Below are positions 28,592 through 36,959 of a stretch of DNA of 57,603 nt, one piece after another. The first letter of the stretch is position 1; every line of letters begins with the position of its first letter. A program made the translations under genes and the position numbers. The notes below the pieces were generated by a model. It saw only the letters and a list, made by a program, of their open reading frames with translations, ran no database searches and was not told the origin of the DNA. The stretch is taken from positions 1 to 57,603 of the forward strand of contig JABCYW010000023.1 of NCBI GenBank assembly GCA_013289985.1, in the 5' to 3' direction. This DNA comes from Betaproteobacteria bacterium. Lineage in GTDB: Bacteria > Pseudomonadota > Gammaproteobacteria > Burkholderiales > Burkholderiaceae_C.

Positions 28592-30031
28592 TCAGCCGGC
28601 CGCGCTGTAGGCGGTCTTGACGGTCGTGTAGAACTCCCGCGCGTACGTGCCCTGTTCGCGTGGCCCGTAGCTGGAGCCCTTGCTGCCGCCGAAGGGCACG
28701 TGGTAGTCGACGCCGGCGGTCGGCAGGTTGACCATCACCATGCCCGCCTGCGCGTGCAGCTTGAAGTGCGTGGCGTGCTTGAGGGAGCGCGTGCACAGGC
28801 CGGCGGACAGGCCGAACTCGGTGTCGTTGGCGATCGCCAGCGCCTCGTCGTAGTCGCGCGCCTTGACGACGTTGGCGACCGGGCCGAACACCTCCTCGCG
28901 GCTGATGCGCATCGCGTTGGTGGTGCCCGTGAACAACGCGGGCCGCTGGTAGAAGCCGGGCGTCGCGCGCTCGAGCACCTCGCCACCGAACGCGAGCTCG
29001 CCGCCTTCCTGGCGGCCGATCTCCACGTACTTCAGGTTCTGCGCGAGCTGGCGCTCGTCCACCACCGGCCCGATGTCGGTGCCGTCCAGCAGCGCGTTGT
29101 CCACCTTCAGCGCGCGCAGCTTCGCGACCACGCCGTCGACGAACGCGTCGTGGATGCCTTCGGTGACGATGAAGCGGCTCGACGCCGTGCAGCGCTGGCC
29201 GGTGGAGTAGTACGCGCCCTGCACCGCGGCGTTGACCGCGACGGCCAGGTCGGCGTCGTCCAGCACGACCAGCGGGTTCTTGCCCCCCATCTCCGCCTGC
29301 ACCTTGGCCTGGCGCTGCGCGCACGACGCGATGATGCGGCGGCCGACGCCCACCGAGCCGGTGAAGCTCACGGCCTTGACCAGGGGCGAGTCCACCATCG
29401 CCTGGCCCACCTGCGAGCCCGCGCCCATCACGAGGTTGAACACGCCGCGGGGCAGGCCGCTGCGGCTCAGGATGTCGGCGATCGTCCAGCCGCAGCCCGG
29501 CACGAGCTCGGCGGGCTTGAAGACGACGCAGTTGCCGTAGGCCAGCGCCGGCGCGATCTTCCACGCGGGGATCGCGATGGGGAAGTTCCACGGCGCGATC
29601 AGGCCCACGACCCCGACCGGCTGGCGCAGCACCTCCACGCCGACGCCGAGCCGCACGGAGGCCAGCGTCTCGCCGCCGGCACGCAGCGCCTCGCCGGCGA
29701 AGAACTTGAAGATCATCGCGGCGCGATGGGCCTCGCCGATGCCCTCGGGCAGCGTCTTGCCTTCCTCTCGCGAGAGCAGGCGGCCGATCTCCTCGCGGCG
29801 CGCGAGCAGCTCGCTGCCGACGGCATCCAGCACGTCGAAGCGCTGCTGCGGCGTCGACGCGGCCCAGGTCGGCGCGGCGGCCGCCGCGGCCGCGATCGCG
29901 TGCCCGGTCTGCACGGCGTCGGCCTGCGCGTAGTCGCCGATGATGTCGCGGGTGTCGGACGGGTTGACGTTGGGCCGCGTGCCGCTGCCCTGCACCCACT
30001 CGCCGGCGATGAAGTTGTCGAAGCGGTTCAT
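28592..30031 (-). CDS. araE: 2,5-dioxovalerate (alpha-ketoglutarate semialdehyde) dehydrogenase
   Basis: This is an aldehyde dehydrogenase of 479 residues. It performs the last step of the oxidative L-arabinose pathway, alpha-ketoglutarate semialdehyde to 2-oxoglutarate with NAD(P). ALDH catalytic residues are Asn149 (APWNFP), Glu247 (EMGGKNPL) and Cys281 (STGQRCTASSR), with the cofactor motif FTGSVGVG (223-230). Specific assignment rests on the neighbours, arabonate and KDA dehydratases directly upstream. The symbol follows Azospirillum usage and should not be confused with the E. coli AraE transporter. It starts 4 bp after the KDA dehydratase stop. Confidence 0.9.
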   Translation of the reverse strand: MNRFDNFIAGEWVQGSGTRPNVNPSDTRDIIGDYAQADAVQTGHAIAAAAAAAPTWAASTPQQRFDVLDAVGSELLARREEIGRLLSREEGKTLPEGIGEAHRAAMIFKFFAGEALRAGGETLASVRLGVGVEVLRQPVGVVGLIAPWNFPIAIPAWKIAPALAYGNCVVFKPAELVPGCGWTIADILSRSGLPRGVFNLVMGAGSQVGQAMVDSPLVKAVSFTGSVGVGRRIIASCAQRQAKVQAEMGGKNPLVVLDDADLAVAVNAAVQGAYYSTGQRCTASSRFIVTEGIHDAFVDGVVAKLRALKVDNALLDGTDIGPVVDERQLAQNLKYVEIGRQEGGELAFGGEVLERATPGFYQRPALFTGTTNAMRISREEVFGPVANVVKARDYDEALAIANDTEFGLSAGLCTRSLKHATHFKLHAQAGMVMVNLPTAGVDYHVPFGGSKGSSYGPREQGTYAREFYTTVKTAYSAAG

Positions 30032-30035
30032 CGGT

Positions 30036-30953
30036 TCAGGCCCAGCGCAGGACGAGGGGATCGAGGCGGCGGGCCGCGTCGAGCAGGCCGGCGCGCGTGG
30101 CCGGGTTCATGGCCGGATAGGGGCAGCGCGGCGCGTCGCACGCGATCACGCCGCCTTCCTTCATCAGCGCCTTGGCGGCCAGGAAGCCGCCCTGGCGGTT
30201 CTCGTAGTTGATCAACGGCAGCCAGCGGCCGTAGGCCTCGACGGCCTCCTCGCGACGGCCCGCGGCGTAGGCGTCGACGATGGTGCGGATGCCGTCCGGG
30301 TAGCCGCCGCCGGTCATCGCGCCGGTGGCGCCGGCGTCGAGGTCGGCCAGCAGCGTGATGGCCTCCTCGCCGTCCCACGGGCCTTCGATCGCGGCGCCGC
30401 CGATCGCGATCAGCTCGCGCAGCTTGTTGGCCGCGCCTGCCGTCTCGATCTTGAAGTAGCGCACGTTCTCGTGCTGGCGGGCCAGTTGCGCGAGGAATGC
30501 GGCCGACAGCGGCGTGCCCGCCATCGGCGCGTCCTGGATCATGATGGGAATCTTCAGGCCCTCGCTGAGGCGGCCGTAGAAGCGGTCTATCTGCTTCTCG
30601 CCCACGCGCAGCGTGGCACCGTGGTACGGCGGCATCACCATCACCATCGCGGCGCCCTGCGCCTGCGCGCGCTGGCTGCGCGCGAGGCAGATGTCGGTGG
30701 AGAAGTGCGTGGTGGTGACGATCACCGGCACCCGGCCGGCCACGTGCTCGAGGATCGCGCGTGTGAGCGTCTCGCGTTCGTCGTCGCCGAGCATGAACTG
30801 CTCGGAGAAGTTCGCGAGGATGCACAGGCCGTTGGAGCCGGCATCGATCATGAAGTCGACGCAGCGCTTCTGGCCGGCCAGGTCCAGGCCCCCGTGCTCG
30901 TCGAAGATCGTCGGGACGACGGGAAAGACGCCTTGGTAGCGAGCTGCGGTCAT
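30036..30953 (-). CDS. araD: L-2-keto-3-deoxyarabonate dehydratase (DHDPS family)
   Basis: This is a 305-residue class-I aldolase-type barrel of the dihydrodipicolinate-synthase/NAL family. The Schiff-base lysine is Lys168 (YFKIETAGAANKL). Within the oxidative L-arabinose route it converts L-2-keto-3-deoxyarabonate to alpha-ketoglutarate semialdehyde. The family also includes aldolases and other dehydratases; its position between arabonate dehydratase and ketoglutarate-semialdehyde dehydrogenase decides the call. The ATG at 30953 has AAGGAG 5 nt upstream and lies 10 bp after the arabonate dehydratase stop. The symbol follows Azospirillum usage and is not the E. coli ribulose-phosphate epimerase. 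Confidence 0.88.
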   Translation of the reverse strand: MTAARYQGVFPVVPTIFDEHGGLDLAGQKRCVDFMIDAGSNGLCILANFSEQFMLGDDERETLTRAILEHVAGRVPVIVTTTHFSTDICLARSQRAQAQGAAMVMVMPPYHGATLRVGEKQIDRFYGRLSEGLKIPIMIQDAPMAGTPLSAAFLAQLARQHENVRYFKIETAGAANKLRELIAIGGAAIEGPWDGEEAITLLADLDAGATGAMTGGGYPDGIRTIVDAYAAGRREEAVEAYGRWLPLINYENRQGGFLAAKALMKEGGVIACDAPRCPYPAMNPATRAGLLDAARRLDPLVLRWA

Positions 30954-30963
30954 GTCGTCTCCT

Positions 30964-32706
30964 TCAGTGCGAGTGGCGCGGGACGGCCGAGCCGCGGCAG
31001 CCGCGCAGGAAGTCGAAGTCGCAGCCCTCGTCGGCCTGCAGCACGTGCTGCACATACAGCGAGCGGTATCCACTCGCGTCGGCGGGATCGGGTACCTGCG
31101 CGGCGGCCCAGGCCTCCAGGCGCTGCGCGAGTTCGGCCTCGGGGATGTCCAGGTGCAGGCGGTTGGCGTCGCAGTCGAGCTCGATCCAGTCGCCCTCGCG
31201 CACCACCGCCAGCGGGCCGCCGGCGCGCGCCTCGGGCGCCACGTGCAGCACGACGGTGCCGTAGGCGGTGCCGCTCATGCGGGCGTCGGAGATGCGCACC
31301 ATGTCGGTCACGCCCTGGGCGAGCAGCTTGGGCGGCAGGCCCATGTTGCCCACCTCGGCCATGCCGGGATAGCCGCGCGGGCCGCAGTTCTTCAGCACGA
31401 GGATGGAATCCTTCGTCACCTGCAGCTCCGGATCGACGATGCGTTCCTTGTAGTGCTCCAGGTTCTCGAACACCACGGCCCGACCGCGATGCCTGAGCAG
31501 GTGCGCGCTGGCGGCGGACGGCTTGAGCACGGCGCCGCGCGGCGCCAGGTTGCCGCGCAGCACGCGGATGCCGCCGTCGGCCACGAGCGGCTTGTCCAGC
31601 GGGCGGATCACCTCGTCGTCATGGATCGCCGCGTCCTTGACGTTGTCCCATAGCGACTGGCCGTTGGCGGTGAGCGCGTCCGGATGCGGCAGGCGCCCGG
31701 CCTCGCCCAGGCGGCGCAGCACGCCCGGCAGGCCGCCGGCGTAGTAGAACTCCTCCATCAGGAAGCGGCCCGAGGGCAGCAGGTCCACCAGCGTGGGCGT
31801 GCCGCGGCCGATCTCGGTCCAGTCGTCGAGATCCAGCTTGACGCCCACGCGGCCGGCGATCGCCTTCAGGTGGATCACGGCGTTGGTCGAGCCGCCGATC
31901 GCGGCGTTCACGCGGATCGCGTTCTCGAACGCCTCGCGGGTGAGGATCCTGGACAGCTTCAGGTCCTCGCGCACCATGTCGACGATGCGCATGCCCGACA
32001 GATGCGCGAGCACCTGGCGGCGCGCGTCCACCGCGGGGATCGCGGCGTTGTGCGGCAGGCTGGTGCCCAGTGCCTCGGCCATGCAGGCCATCGTGGACGC
32101 GGTGCCCATGGTGTTGCAGGTGCCGGCCGAGCGGGACATGCCGGCCTCGGCCGCCAGGAACTCGTTCAACTTGAGCGTGCCCGCCTTGACCTGCTCCGAC
32201 AGCTGCCACACGGCCGTGCCCGAGCCGATGTCCTTGCCGTTGTGCTTGCCATTGAGCATCGGGCCGCCGGTGACGACGATCGCCGGCACGTCGACGCTGG
32301 CGGCGCCCATCAGCAGCGCCGGCGTCGTCTTGTCGCAGCCCACCAGCAGCACCACGCCGTCGATCGGGTTGCCGCGGATCGACTCCTCGACGTCCATGCT
32401 CGCCAGGTTGCGCGTGAGCATCGCCGTCGGGCGCAGGTTGGACTCGCCGTTGGAGAACACCGGGAACTCCACGGGGAAGCCGCCGGCTTCGAGGATGCCG
32501 CGCTTGACGTGCTCGGCGAGCTTGCGGAAATGGGCGTTGCACGGGGTCAGTTCGGACCACGTGTTGCAGATGCCGATGATGGGCTTGCCCTGGAACTCGT
32601 GGTCGGGGATGCCCTGGTTCTTCATCCAGCTCCGGTACATGAATCCGTTCTTGTCCGCGGTGCCGAACCACTGCGCGGATCGGAGCTTGAGGGGAGCTGT
32701 CGCCAT
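30964..32706 (-). CDS. araC: L-arabonate dehydratase (IlvD/EDD family, Fe-S)
   Basis: The 580-residue enzyme dehydrates L-arabonate to L-2-keto-3-deoxyarabonate. It belongs to the IlvD/EDD family and carries the three cysteines that bind a [2Fe-2S] cluster: Cys56 (ELTPCNAHF), Cys124 (LVGCDKTTP) and Cys197 (AGTCNTMGTAST). Lys126 matches the Mg-binding lysine of characterised pentonate dehydratases, and the catalytic serine region is SDARMSGTAYG. The N-terminus RSAQWFGTADKNGFMYRSW is typical of the L-arabonate/D-xylonate branch. It is the first gene of the leftward operon, 28 bp from control region 2. The symbol follows Azospirillum usage and is not the AraC regulator. Confidence 0.93.
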   Translation of the reverse strand: MATAPLKLRSAQWFGTADKNGFMYRSWMKNQGIPDHEFQGKPIIGICNTWSELTPCNAHFRKLAEHVKRGILEAGGFPVEFPVFSNGESNLRPTAMLTRNLASMDVEESIRGNPIDGVVLLVGCDKTTPALLMGAASVDVPAIVVTGGPMLNGKHNGKDIGSGTAVWQLSEQVKAGTLKLNEFLAAEAGMSRSAGTCNTMGTASTMACMAEALGTSLPHNAAIPAVDARRQVLAHLSGMRIVDMVREDLKLSRILTREAFENAIRVNAAIGGSTNAVIHLKAIAGRVGVKLDLDDWTEIGRGTPTLVDLLPSGRFLMEEFYYAGGLPGVLRRLGEAGRLPHPDALTANGQSLWDNVKDAAIHDDEVIRPLDKPLVADGGIRVLRGNLAPRGAVLKPSAASAHLLRHRGRAVVFENLEHYKERIVDPELQVTKDSILVLKNCGPRGYPGMAEVGNMGLPPKLLAQGVTDMVRISDARMSGTAYGTVVLHVAPEARAGGPLAVVREGDWIELDCDANRLHLDIPEAELAQRLEAWAAAQVPDPADASGYRSLYVQHVLQADEGCDFDFLRGCRGSAVPRHSH

Positions 32707-32733
32707 GAGGGTCTCATCGATGGAATGTGCGAA

Positions 32734-32816
32734 TTAAAGTATGACTATTGAAAAGATCGAATGCGTGTTTACCCCAAATCAGTGCGCCAAATATGATCTA
32801 TAGTCTTACTTTATTG
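32734..32816. promoter_or_regulatory. Bidirectional control region 2 with two GT-N3-AC operator-like sites
   Basis: This AT-rich interval separates the divergent arabonate dehydratase operon from the SDR dehydrogenase operon. The sites are GTATGAC at 32739-32745 (inside AAAGTATGACTAT) and GTCTTAC at 32803-32809 (inside ATAGTCTTACTTT); the two flanked sites form an inverted repeat with one mismatch. Spacing is 64 bp, the same as in control region 1. The central block ATGCGTGTTTACCCC (32761-32775) differs from region 1 at two positions. Both sites fit the FCD-GntR operator consensus. A TATAGT hexamer (32799-32804) overlapping the right site could be the rightward -10. Repression of both directions is expected but not shown. 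Confidence 0.65.
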
Positions 32817-32869
32817 CATGGGAATCACAATATTGCACCATCCAGGTGCGAGCACGGACGACCTCTCGA

Positions 32870-33637
32870 ATGACCGCCTACGCCCGCTACCCCAGCCTCC
32901 AGGATCGCCCCGTCCTCATCACGGGAGGCGCGACCGGCATCGGTGCCTGCCTGGTCCGGCGCTTCGTCGAACAGGGCGCGCGCGTCGGCTTCGTCGACAT
33001 CGACGCCGCGGCGGGCCACGCCTTGGTCGATACCCTCACAGGTACCGGCGCGCATGCCCCCGTGTTCGTGCGGGCCGACCTCACCGACATCGCCGCGCTG
33101 CGGGCGGCGTTCGCGCGCCTGCGCGAGGCCATCGGACCCGTCGCCGCGCTGCTCAACAATGCGGCCAACGACCGGCGCCACGACGTCGCGAGCGTCACCT
33201 CCGACTCCTGGGACGCAGGCATCGCCGTCAACCTGAAGCACCAGTTCTTCGCGGCCCAGGCGGTGGCGCCCGACATGCAGGCCGCCCGCGGCGGCAGCAT
33301 CATCAACTTCGGGTCGATCAGCTGGATGCTCAAGCAGGGCGGCATGGTGGCCTACACCACCTCCAAGGCCGCCGTGCAGGGCCTGACGCGCTCGCTCGCG
33401 CGCGACCTGGGCGTGCACGGCATCCGCGTCAATACGCTCGTGCCCGGCTGGGTGATGACCGACAAGCAGCTCGCGCTGTGGGTCGATGAAGCCGCCAAGG
33501 CCGAGATCGCAAGGGGCCAGTGCATCGCCAGGGCGCTGGTGGCCGACGACGTCGCGCGCATGGCGCTGTTCCTGGCCGCGGACGACAGCGCCATGTGCAC
33601 CGCCCAGGATTTCATCGTCGACGGCGGCTGGGTGTAA
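32870..33637 (+). CDS. SDR sugar 1-dehydrogenase, probable L-arabinose dehydrogenase
   Basis: This is a 255-residue classical SDR closely resembling Caulobacter D-xylose dehydrogenase XylB in layout and in blocks such as INFGSISW and FIVDGGW. It has the cofactor motif TGGATGIG (18-25), catalytic Ser149, Tyr162 and Lys166 (YTTSK). In this locus it would oxidise L-arabinose to L-arabinono-lactone, the first step before arabonate dehydratase; D-xylose or D-galactose are possible alternative substrates. ATG 32870 is preferred over GTG 32846 from the family N-terminus. It is first in a rightward unit with MATE and galM, driven from control region 2. Confidence 0.85.
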   Translation: MTAYARYPSLQDRPVLITGGATGIGACLVRRFVEQGARVGFVDIDAAAGHALVDTLTGTGAHAPVFVRADLTDIAALRAAFARLREAIGPVAALLNNAANDRRHDVASVTSDSWDAGIAVNLKHQFFAAQAVAPDMQAARGGSIINFGSISWMLKQGGMVAYTTSKAAVQGLTRSLARDLGVHGIRVNTLVPGWVMTDKQLALWVDEAAKAEIARGQCIARALVADDVARMALFLAADDSAMCTAQDFIVDGGWV

Positions 33638-33671
33638 TCCGCCGTAACCGTTCCCCGATAAGCTCCGATCG

Positions 33672-35087
33672 ATGACCGCCACCGCATCGTCGCCCGAGGC
33701 CGACGTTCCCACGCCCGGCCTGCTGAGGCTCGCCTGGCCGATCTTCGCCGAGCAGTCGCTGCACATGCTCACGAACGTGGTGTCCACGCTGATGGCCAGC
33801 CGCATCGGCGACAACGCGGTGGCGGCGCTCGGCAGCGCCACGCAGGTCCTGGTGATGTTCCTGATCGGCTTCAACGTGCTGGCCGTGGGCGCATCGATCG
33901 CCACCACGCACCACCTGGGCCTGGGCGACCGCACGGGCGCGCGCCGGCTGGCGCGCGGCGCCGTGGCCACCAACCTCTGGCTGGGCGCCCTCTTCAGCCT
34001 GCTGCTGGGCGTGACGGCGCCGACGCTGCTGCGCTGGGCGCAGCTGACGCCGCCGCTGATGGCCTATGCGTTGCCCTACCTGCACTGGATGGGCGGCACG
34101 CTGTTCCTCGAGTCGATGAACTTCGCGCTGTGCGCGGTGCTGCGCGCGCACGGCCACACGCGCGAGGTGATGTTCGTGATCCTGGCGCAGAACGTGGTCA
34201 ACGCGGGGCTGAGCGCGCTGCTGATCTTCGGCCTGGGCGGCCTGCCCGAGCTGGGCGTCACCGGCATCGCGATCGCGGCGGCCACGAGCCGGCTGCTGGC
34301 GTGCGCGGCGCTGTGGGTGCTGGTGAACCGCCACATCGGCCTGCGACTGCGGCCGCGCGACCTCGTCAGCATCCACATCGTCGACCTGCGGCGCCTGCTG
34401 TCGCTGGGCTTTCCCGCGGTGCTGGAGAACGTGAGCTGGTTCGCGTCGTTCATGGTCATCACCGCGCTCACCGCGCGCATGGGCGAGCGCATGCTGGCCA
34501 CGCAGGCCTACACGATGCAGATCGCGCAGATCGAGATGCTCGCGTGCCTGTCCATCGGCATCGGCAACGAGATCATCGTGGGCCGACTCGTCGGCGCCGG
34601 CCGCTTCGAGGACGCGCGCCAGCGCTGCCTGGCCAACATGCGGCTGGGGCTCATCATCACCGTGGGCGTGGCCATCGTGTTCGCCGTGCTCGGGCCGTGG
34701 GCGCTGCACCTGTTCACCGACGACCCGCAGATCGTGGCGCTGGGCCGCACGCTGATCCTGCTGGGCCTGCTGCTCGAGCCCGGGCGCAGCTTCAACCTGA
34801 TCATCATCAACGCGCTGCGCGCCAGCGGCGACAGCCGCTTCCCGCTGATCGCCGGACTCATCTCGCAGTGGGGAATCATGCTGTTCGGCTCCTGGCTGCT
34901 GGGCACGGCGCTGGGTTTCGGGCTGATCGGCGTGTGGGTGGCGCTGATCCTCGACGAATGGCTGCGCGGCCTGTTCATGCTGCAACGCTGGCGGCGCGGC
35001 CGCTGGCTGAGGCACGCGCTCCGCGTGAAGACCGAGGCCGCCGCCTACCCCGCCAACGCCGCACTTCAAAGCCGGAGCTACACATGA
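33672..35087 (+). CDS. MATE family efflux transporter
   Basis: This is a 471-residue membrane protein with about 12 helices in the two-bundle MATE arrangement (start of bundle one LLRLAWPIFAEQSLHMLTNVV; bundle two from about residue 230). MATE proteins normally export organic cations or drugs using Na+ or H+. Its place between a sugar dehydrogenase and aldose epimerase, with a 4-bp overlap to the latter, is unusual and suggests a role in this pathway, perhaps export of a toxic intermediate such as a lactone or sugar acid. The substrate is not deducible. Confidence 0.9.
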   Translation: MTATASSPEADVPTPGLLRLAWPIFAEQSLHMLTNVVSTLMASRIGDNAVAALGSATQVLVMFLIGFNVLAVGASIATTHHLGLGDRTGARRLARGAVATNLWLGALFSLLLGVTAPTLLRWAQLTPPLMAYALPYLHWMGGTLFLESMNFALCAVLRAHGHTREVMFVILAQNVVNAGLSALLIFGLGGLPELGVTGIAIAAATSRLLACAALWVLVNRHIGLRLRPRDLVSIHIVDLRRLLSLGFPAVLENVSWFASFMVITALTARMGERMLATQAYTMQIAQIEMLACLSIGIGNEIIVGRLVGAGRFEDARQRCLANMRLGLIITVGVAIVFAVLGPWALHLFTDDPQIVALGRTLILLGLLLEPGRSFNLIIINALRASGDSRFPLIAGLISQWGIMLFGSWLLGTALGFGLIGVWVALILDEWLRGLFMLQRWRRGRWLRHALRVKTEAAAYPANAALQSRSYT

Positions 35088-36151
35088 CCCCACCCGCCAC
35101 GCTGCAACGACGCCCCTATGGCCACCTGCCCGATGGGCGCCTCGTCGAGGAGGTGACGCTGGCCCACGGCGGCCTCGTGCTGGGCCTGATCACGCTGGGC
35201 GGCCTCGTCACCACGCTGTGGGCGCCCGACCGCGACGGCGTCGCCGCCAACGTGGTGCGCGGCTTCGACAACCTCGACGACTACGCGCACCGCAACCCGC
35301 ACTTCGGCGTCATCGTCGGCCGCTACGCCAACCGCATCGCGCGTGGCGAGCTGGTCATCGACGGCCAGGTCCACACACTCTCGCGCAACCACGGCACGAA
35401 CAGCCTGCATGGCGGCGTCGAGGGATTCGGCAAGCGGCTGTGGGAGATCGCGTCCGCGCGCGAACATGACGCCGCGCTGGGCGGCCCGGCCGTCACGCTG
35501 CGCTACGTGAGCGAGGACGGCGAGGAAGGCTTTCCGGGCCGCGTCGAGGCGCTCGTCACGTATTCGCTGGGCGCCGACCGCCGCTGGCGCGTCGACTACG
35601 AGGCCACCACCGACCGCACGACCGTGGTCAACCTCAGCCACCACGACTACTTCAACCTCGCCGGGCACGGCAGCGCGCTGGACCACCGGCTCACGATGCC
35701 CGCGAGCCGCTTCCACCCGATCGACGCCGCGCTGATCCCCACGGGCATCGCGCACGTGGAGGGCACGCCCTTCGACTTCCGCGCGCCCACCGCCATCCGC
35801 GCGGGCATGGGCCACGCGCATCCGCAGGTCGCCTCGGTGGGCGGCTACGACCACCACTGGATCCTGGACGACGAGCCCCCCGGCGCGCTGCGCCTGGCCG
35901 CGCGACTGGAAGATCCGGCCTCGGGCCGCACGATGACGCTGCACTCCACCGAGCCGGGGCTGCAGTTCTACTCGGGCAACTTCCTCGACGGCTCGCTGCG
36001 CGGCCACGGCGGCGAGGCCTACCAGCGCGGCGACGCCATCTGCCTCGAGCCGCAGCACAGCCCCGATTCCCCGCACCATCCGGAGTGGCCGGGCACGCTG
36101 CTGCGGCCGGGCGAGACCTATCGCAGCACCTCGGTCTACACGTTCAGCTGA
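35084..36151 (+). CDS. galM: Aldose 1-epimerase (mutarotase)
   Basis: This 355-residue enzyme interconverts alpha and beta anomers of aldoses, here probably feeding the correct L-arabinose anomer to the dehydrogenase. GalM landmarks are the first His region NHGTNSLHGGVEGFG (His109), the catalytic acid His187 in NLSHHDYFNLAG and the glutamate base in CLEPQHSPDSPHH. No signal peptide is seen, so it is cytoplasmic. ATG 35084 overlaps the MATE stop by 4 bp (ATGA), with GGAG upstream. It is last in the rightward arabinose unit. Confidence 0.93.
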   Translation: MTPPATLQRRPYGHLPDGRLVEEVTLAHGGLVLGLITLGGLVTTLWAPDRDGVAANVVRGFDNLDDYAHRNPHFGVIVGRYANRIARGELVIDGQVHTLSRNHGTNSLHGGVEGFGKRLWEIASAREHDAALGGPAVTLRYVSEDGEEGFPGRVEALVTYSLGADRRWRVDYEATTDRTTVVNLSHHDYFNLAGHGSALDHRLTMPASRFHPIDAALIPTGIAHVEGTPFDFRAPTAIRAGMGHAHPQVASVGGYDHHWILDDEPPGALRLAARLEDPASGRTMTLHSTEPGLQFYSGNFLDGSLRGHGGEAYQRGDAICLEPQHSPDSPHHPEWPGTLLRPGETYRSTSVYTFS

Positions 36152-36247
36152 CTCCATCGTCGGCGTCGCGCGGGGCGCACGATCCTTGCATGCGCTGCAG
36201 CGCCGCCATCGCCATGCGGCGCCATCCCGCATCCTAGAATCACCCCC

Positions 36248-36904
36248 ATGCAGCCAGAGGAAATCGGCCAGACCATCGCCACGGCGATCCTCGAGCGGCG
36301 CCTCATCCCGGGCCGCCGGCTCAACGAGCTGGAGCTGTCACGCCTGCTGGGCGTCAGCCGCTCGATGATCCGCTTCGCGCTGGTGGGCCTGCACCACGAC
36401 GGGCTCGTCACGTTCGAGGCCAACCGCGGCGCGTTCGTCGCCAAGCCCACGCTGGCCGAGGCGAACTTCCTGTTCGAGGCGATCGCCGCCATCGAGCGCT
36501 CGGCCGTCGACATCATCCTGGCCGCGCCGCGCCCGCCCTCGCTCGACGGACTGCGCGGCGTGCACCGCAAGCAGGTGAAGGCGCACGCCAAGGACAACAT
36601 GCGCCTGTCGGAGCAGCTCGCGATCGACTTCCACCACGAACTGCTGGCGCTCACCGGCAACCCCTTGCTGATCGACGCGCAACGCAAGCTGCTGCTGCGC
36701 TACCGGATCGTGACGGGGGTGTTCAAGACCGAGCTCGACTACTGCGAGCTGGAGGATCACCACGGCGAGCTGATAGCCCTGCTGGAGAGCGGCTCGGCGG
36801 CCAGGCTGCGGCGGCTGGTGGACACGCACTGGCGGCTGGTGATCCGCGGCCACATCAGCGTGAACCCGGGCATCGAGGACCTGGCCGAGGCGCTGCGCCT
36901 GTAG
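36248..36904 (+). CDS. GntR family regulator (FCD type), probable purine locus regulator
   Basis: This is a 218-residue GntR protein. It has an N-terminal winged helix (about 5-70; the recognition area LSRLLGVSRSMIRFALVGLHHDGLV is an unusual variant of the common PVREAL pattern) and a C-terminal FCD-like helical domain with acidic/His residues (DFHHELLALTGNPLL, DHHGELIALLE). It sits between galM and the purine genes. The palindrome at 37894-37917 between the porin gene and puuE is a candidate operator. A TAGAAT hexamer ends only 7 nt before the ATG (36235-36240), so a leaderless transcript is possible. The effector is unknown; a purine or ureide is a guess. Confidence 0.82.
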   Translation: MQPEEIGQTIATAILERRLIPGRRLNELELSRLLGVSRSMIRFALVGLHHDGLVTFEANRGAFVAKPTLAEANFLFEAIAAIERSAVDIILAAPRPPSLDGLRGVHRKQVKAHAKDNMRLSEQLAIDFHHELLALTGNPLLIDAQRKLLLRYRIVTGVFKTELDYCELEDHHGELIALLESGSAARLRRLVDTHWRLVIRGHISVNPGIEDLAEALRL

Positions 36905-36907
36905 GAA

Positions 36908-36939
36908 CGAGAACGGGAGGCCGCGGCCTCCCGTGCTCG
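36908..36939. terminator. GC-rich palindrome between convergent genes, candidate bidirectional terminator
   Basis: A perfect 22-bp palindrome (36913-36934, arms ACGGGAGGCCG and CGGCCTCCCGT) extends by four more pairs after one mismatch. It lies between the stop of the GntR gene and the stop of the convergent porin gene, the place for a shared terminator. There is no T-tract on either side, so classical intrinsic termination is uncertain. Confidence 0.5.
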
Positions 36940-36959
36940 ATGCCCGCCGCGCGCGAGCG

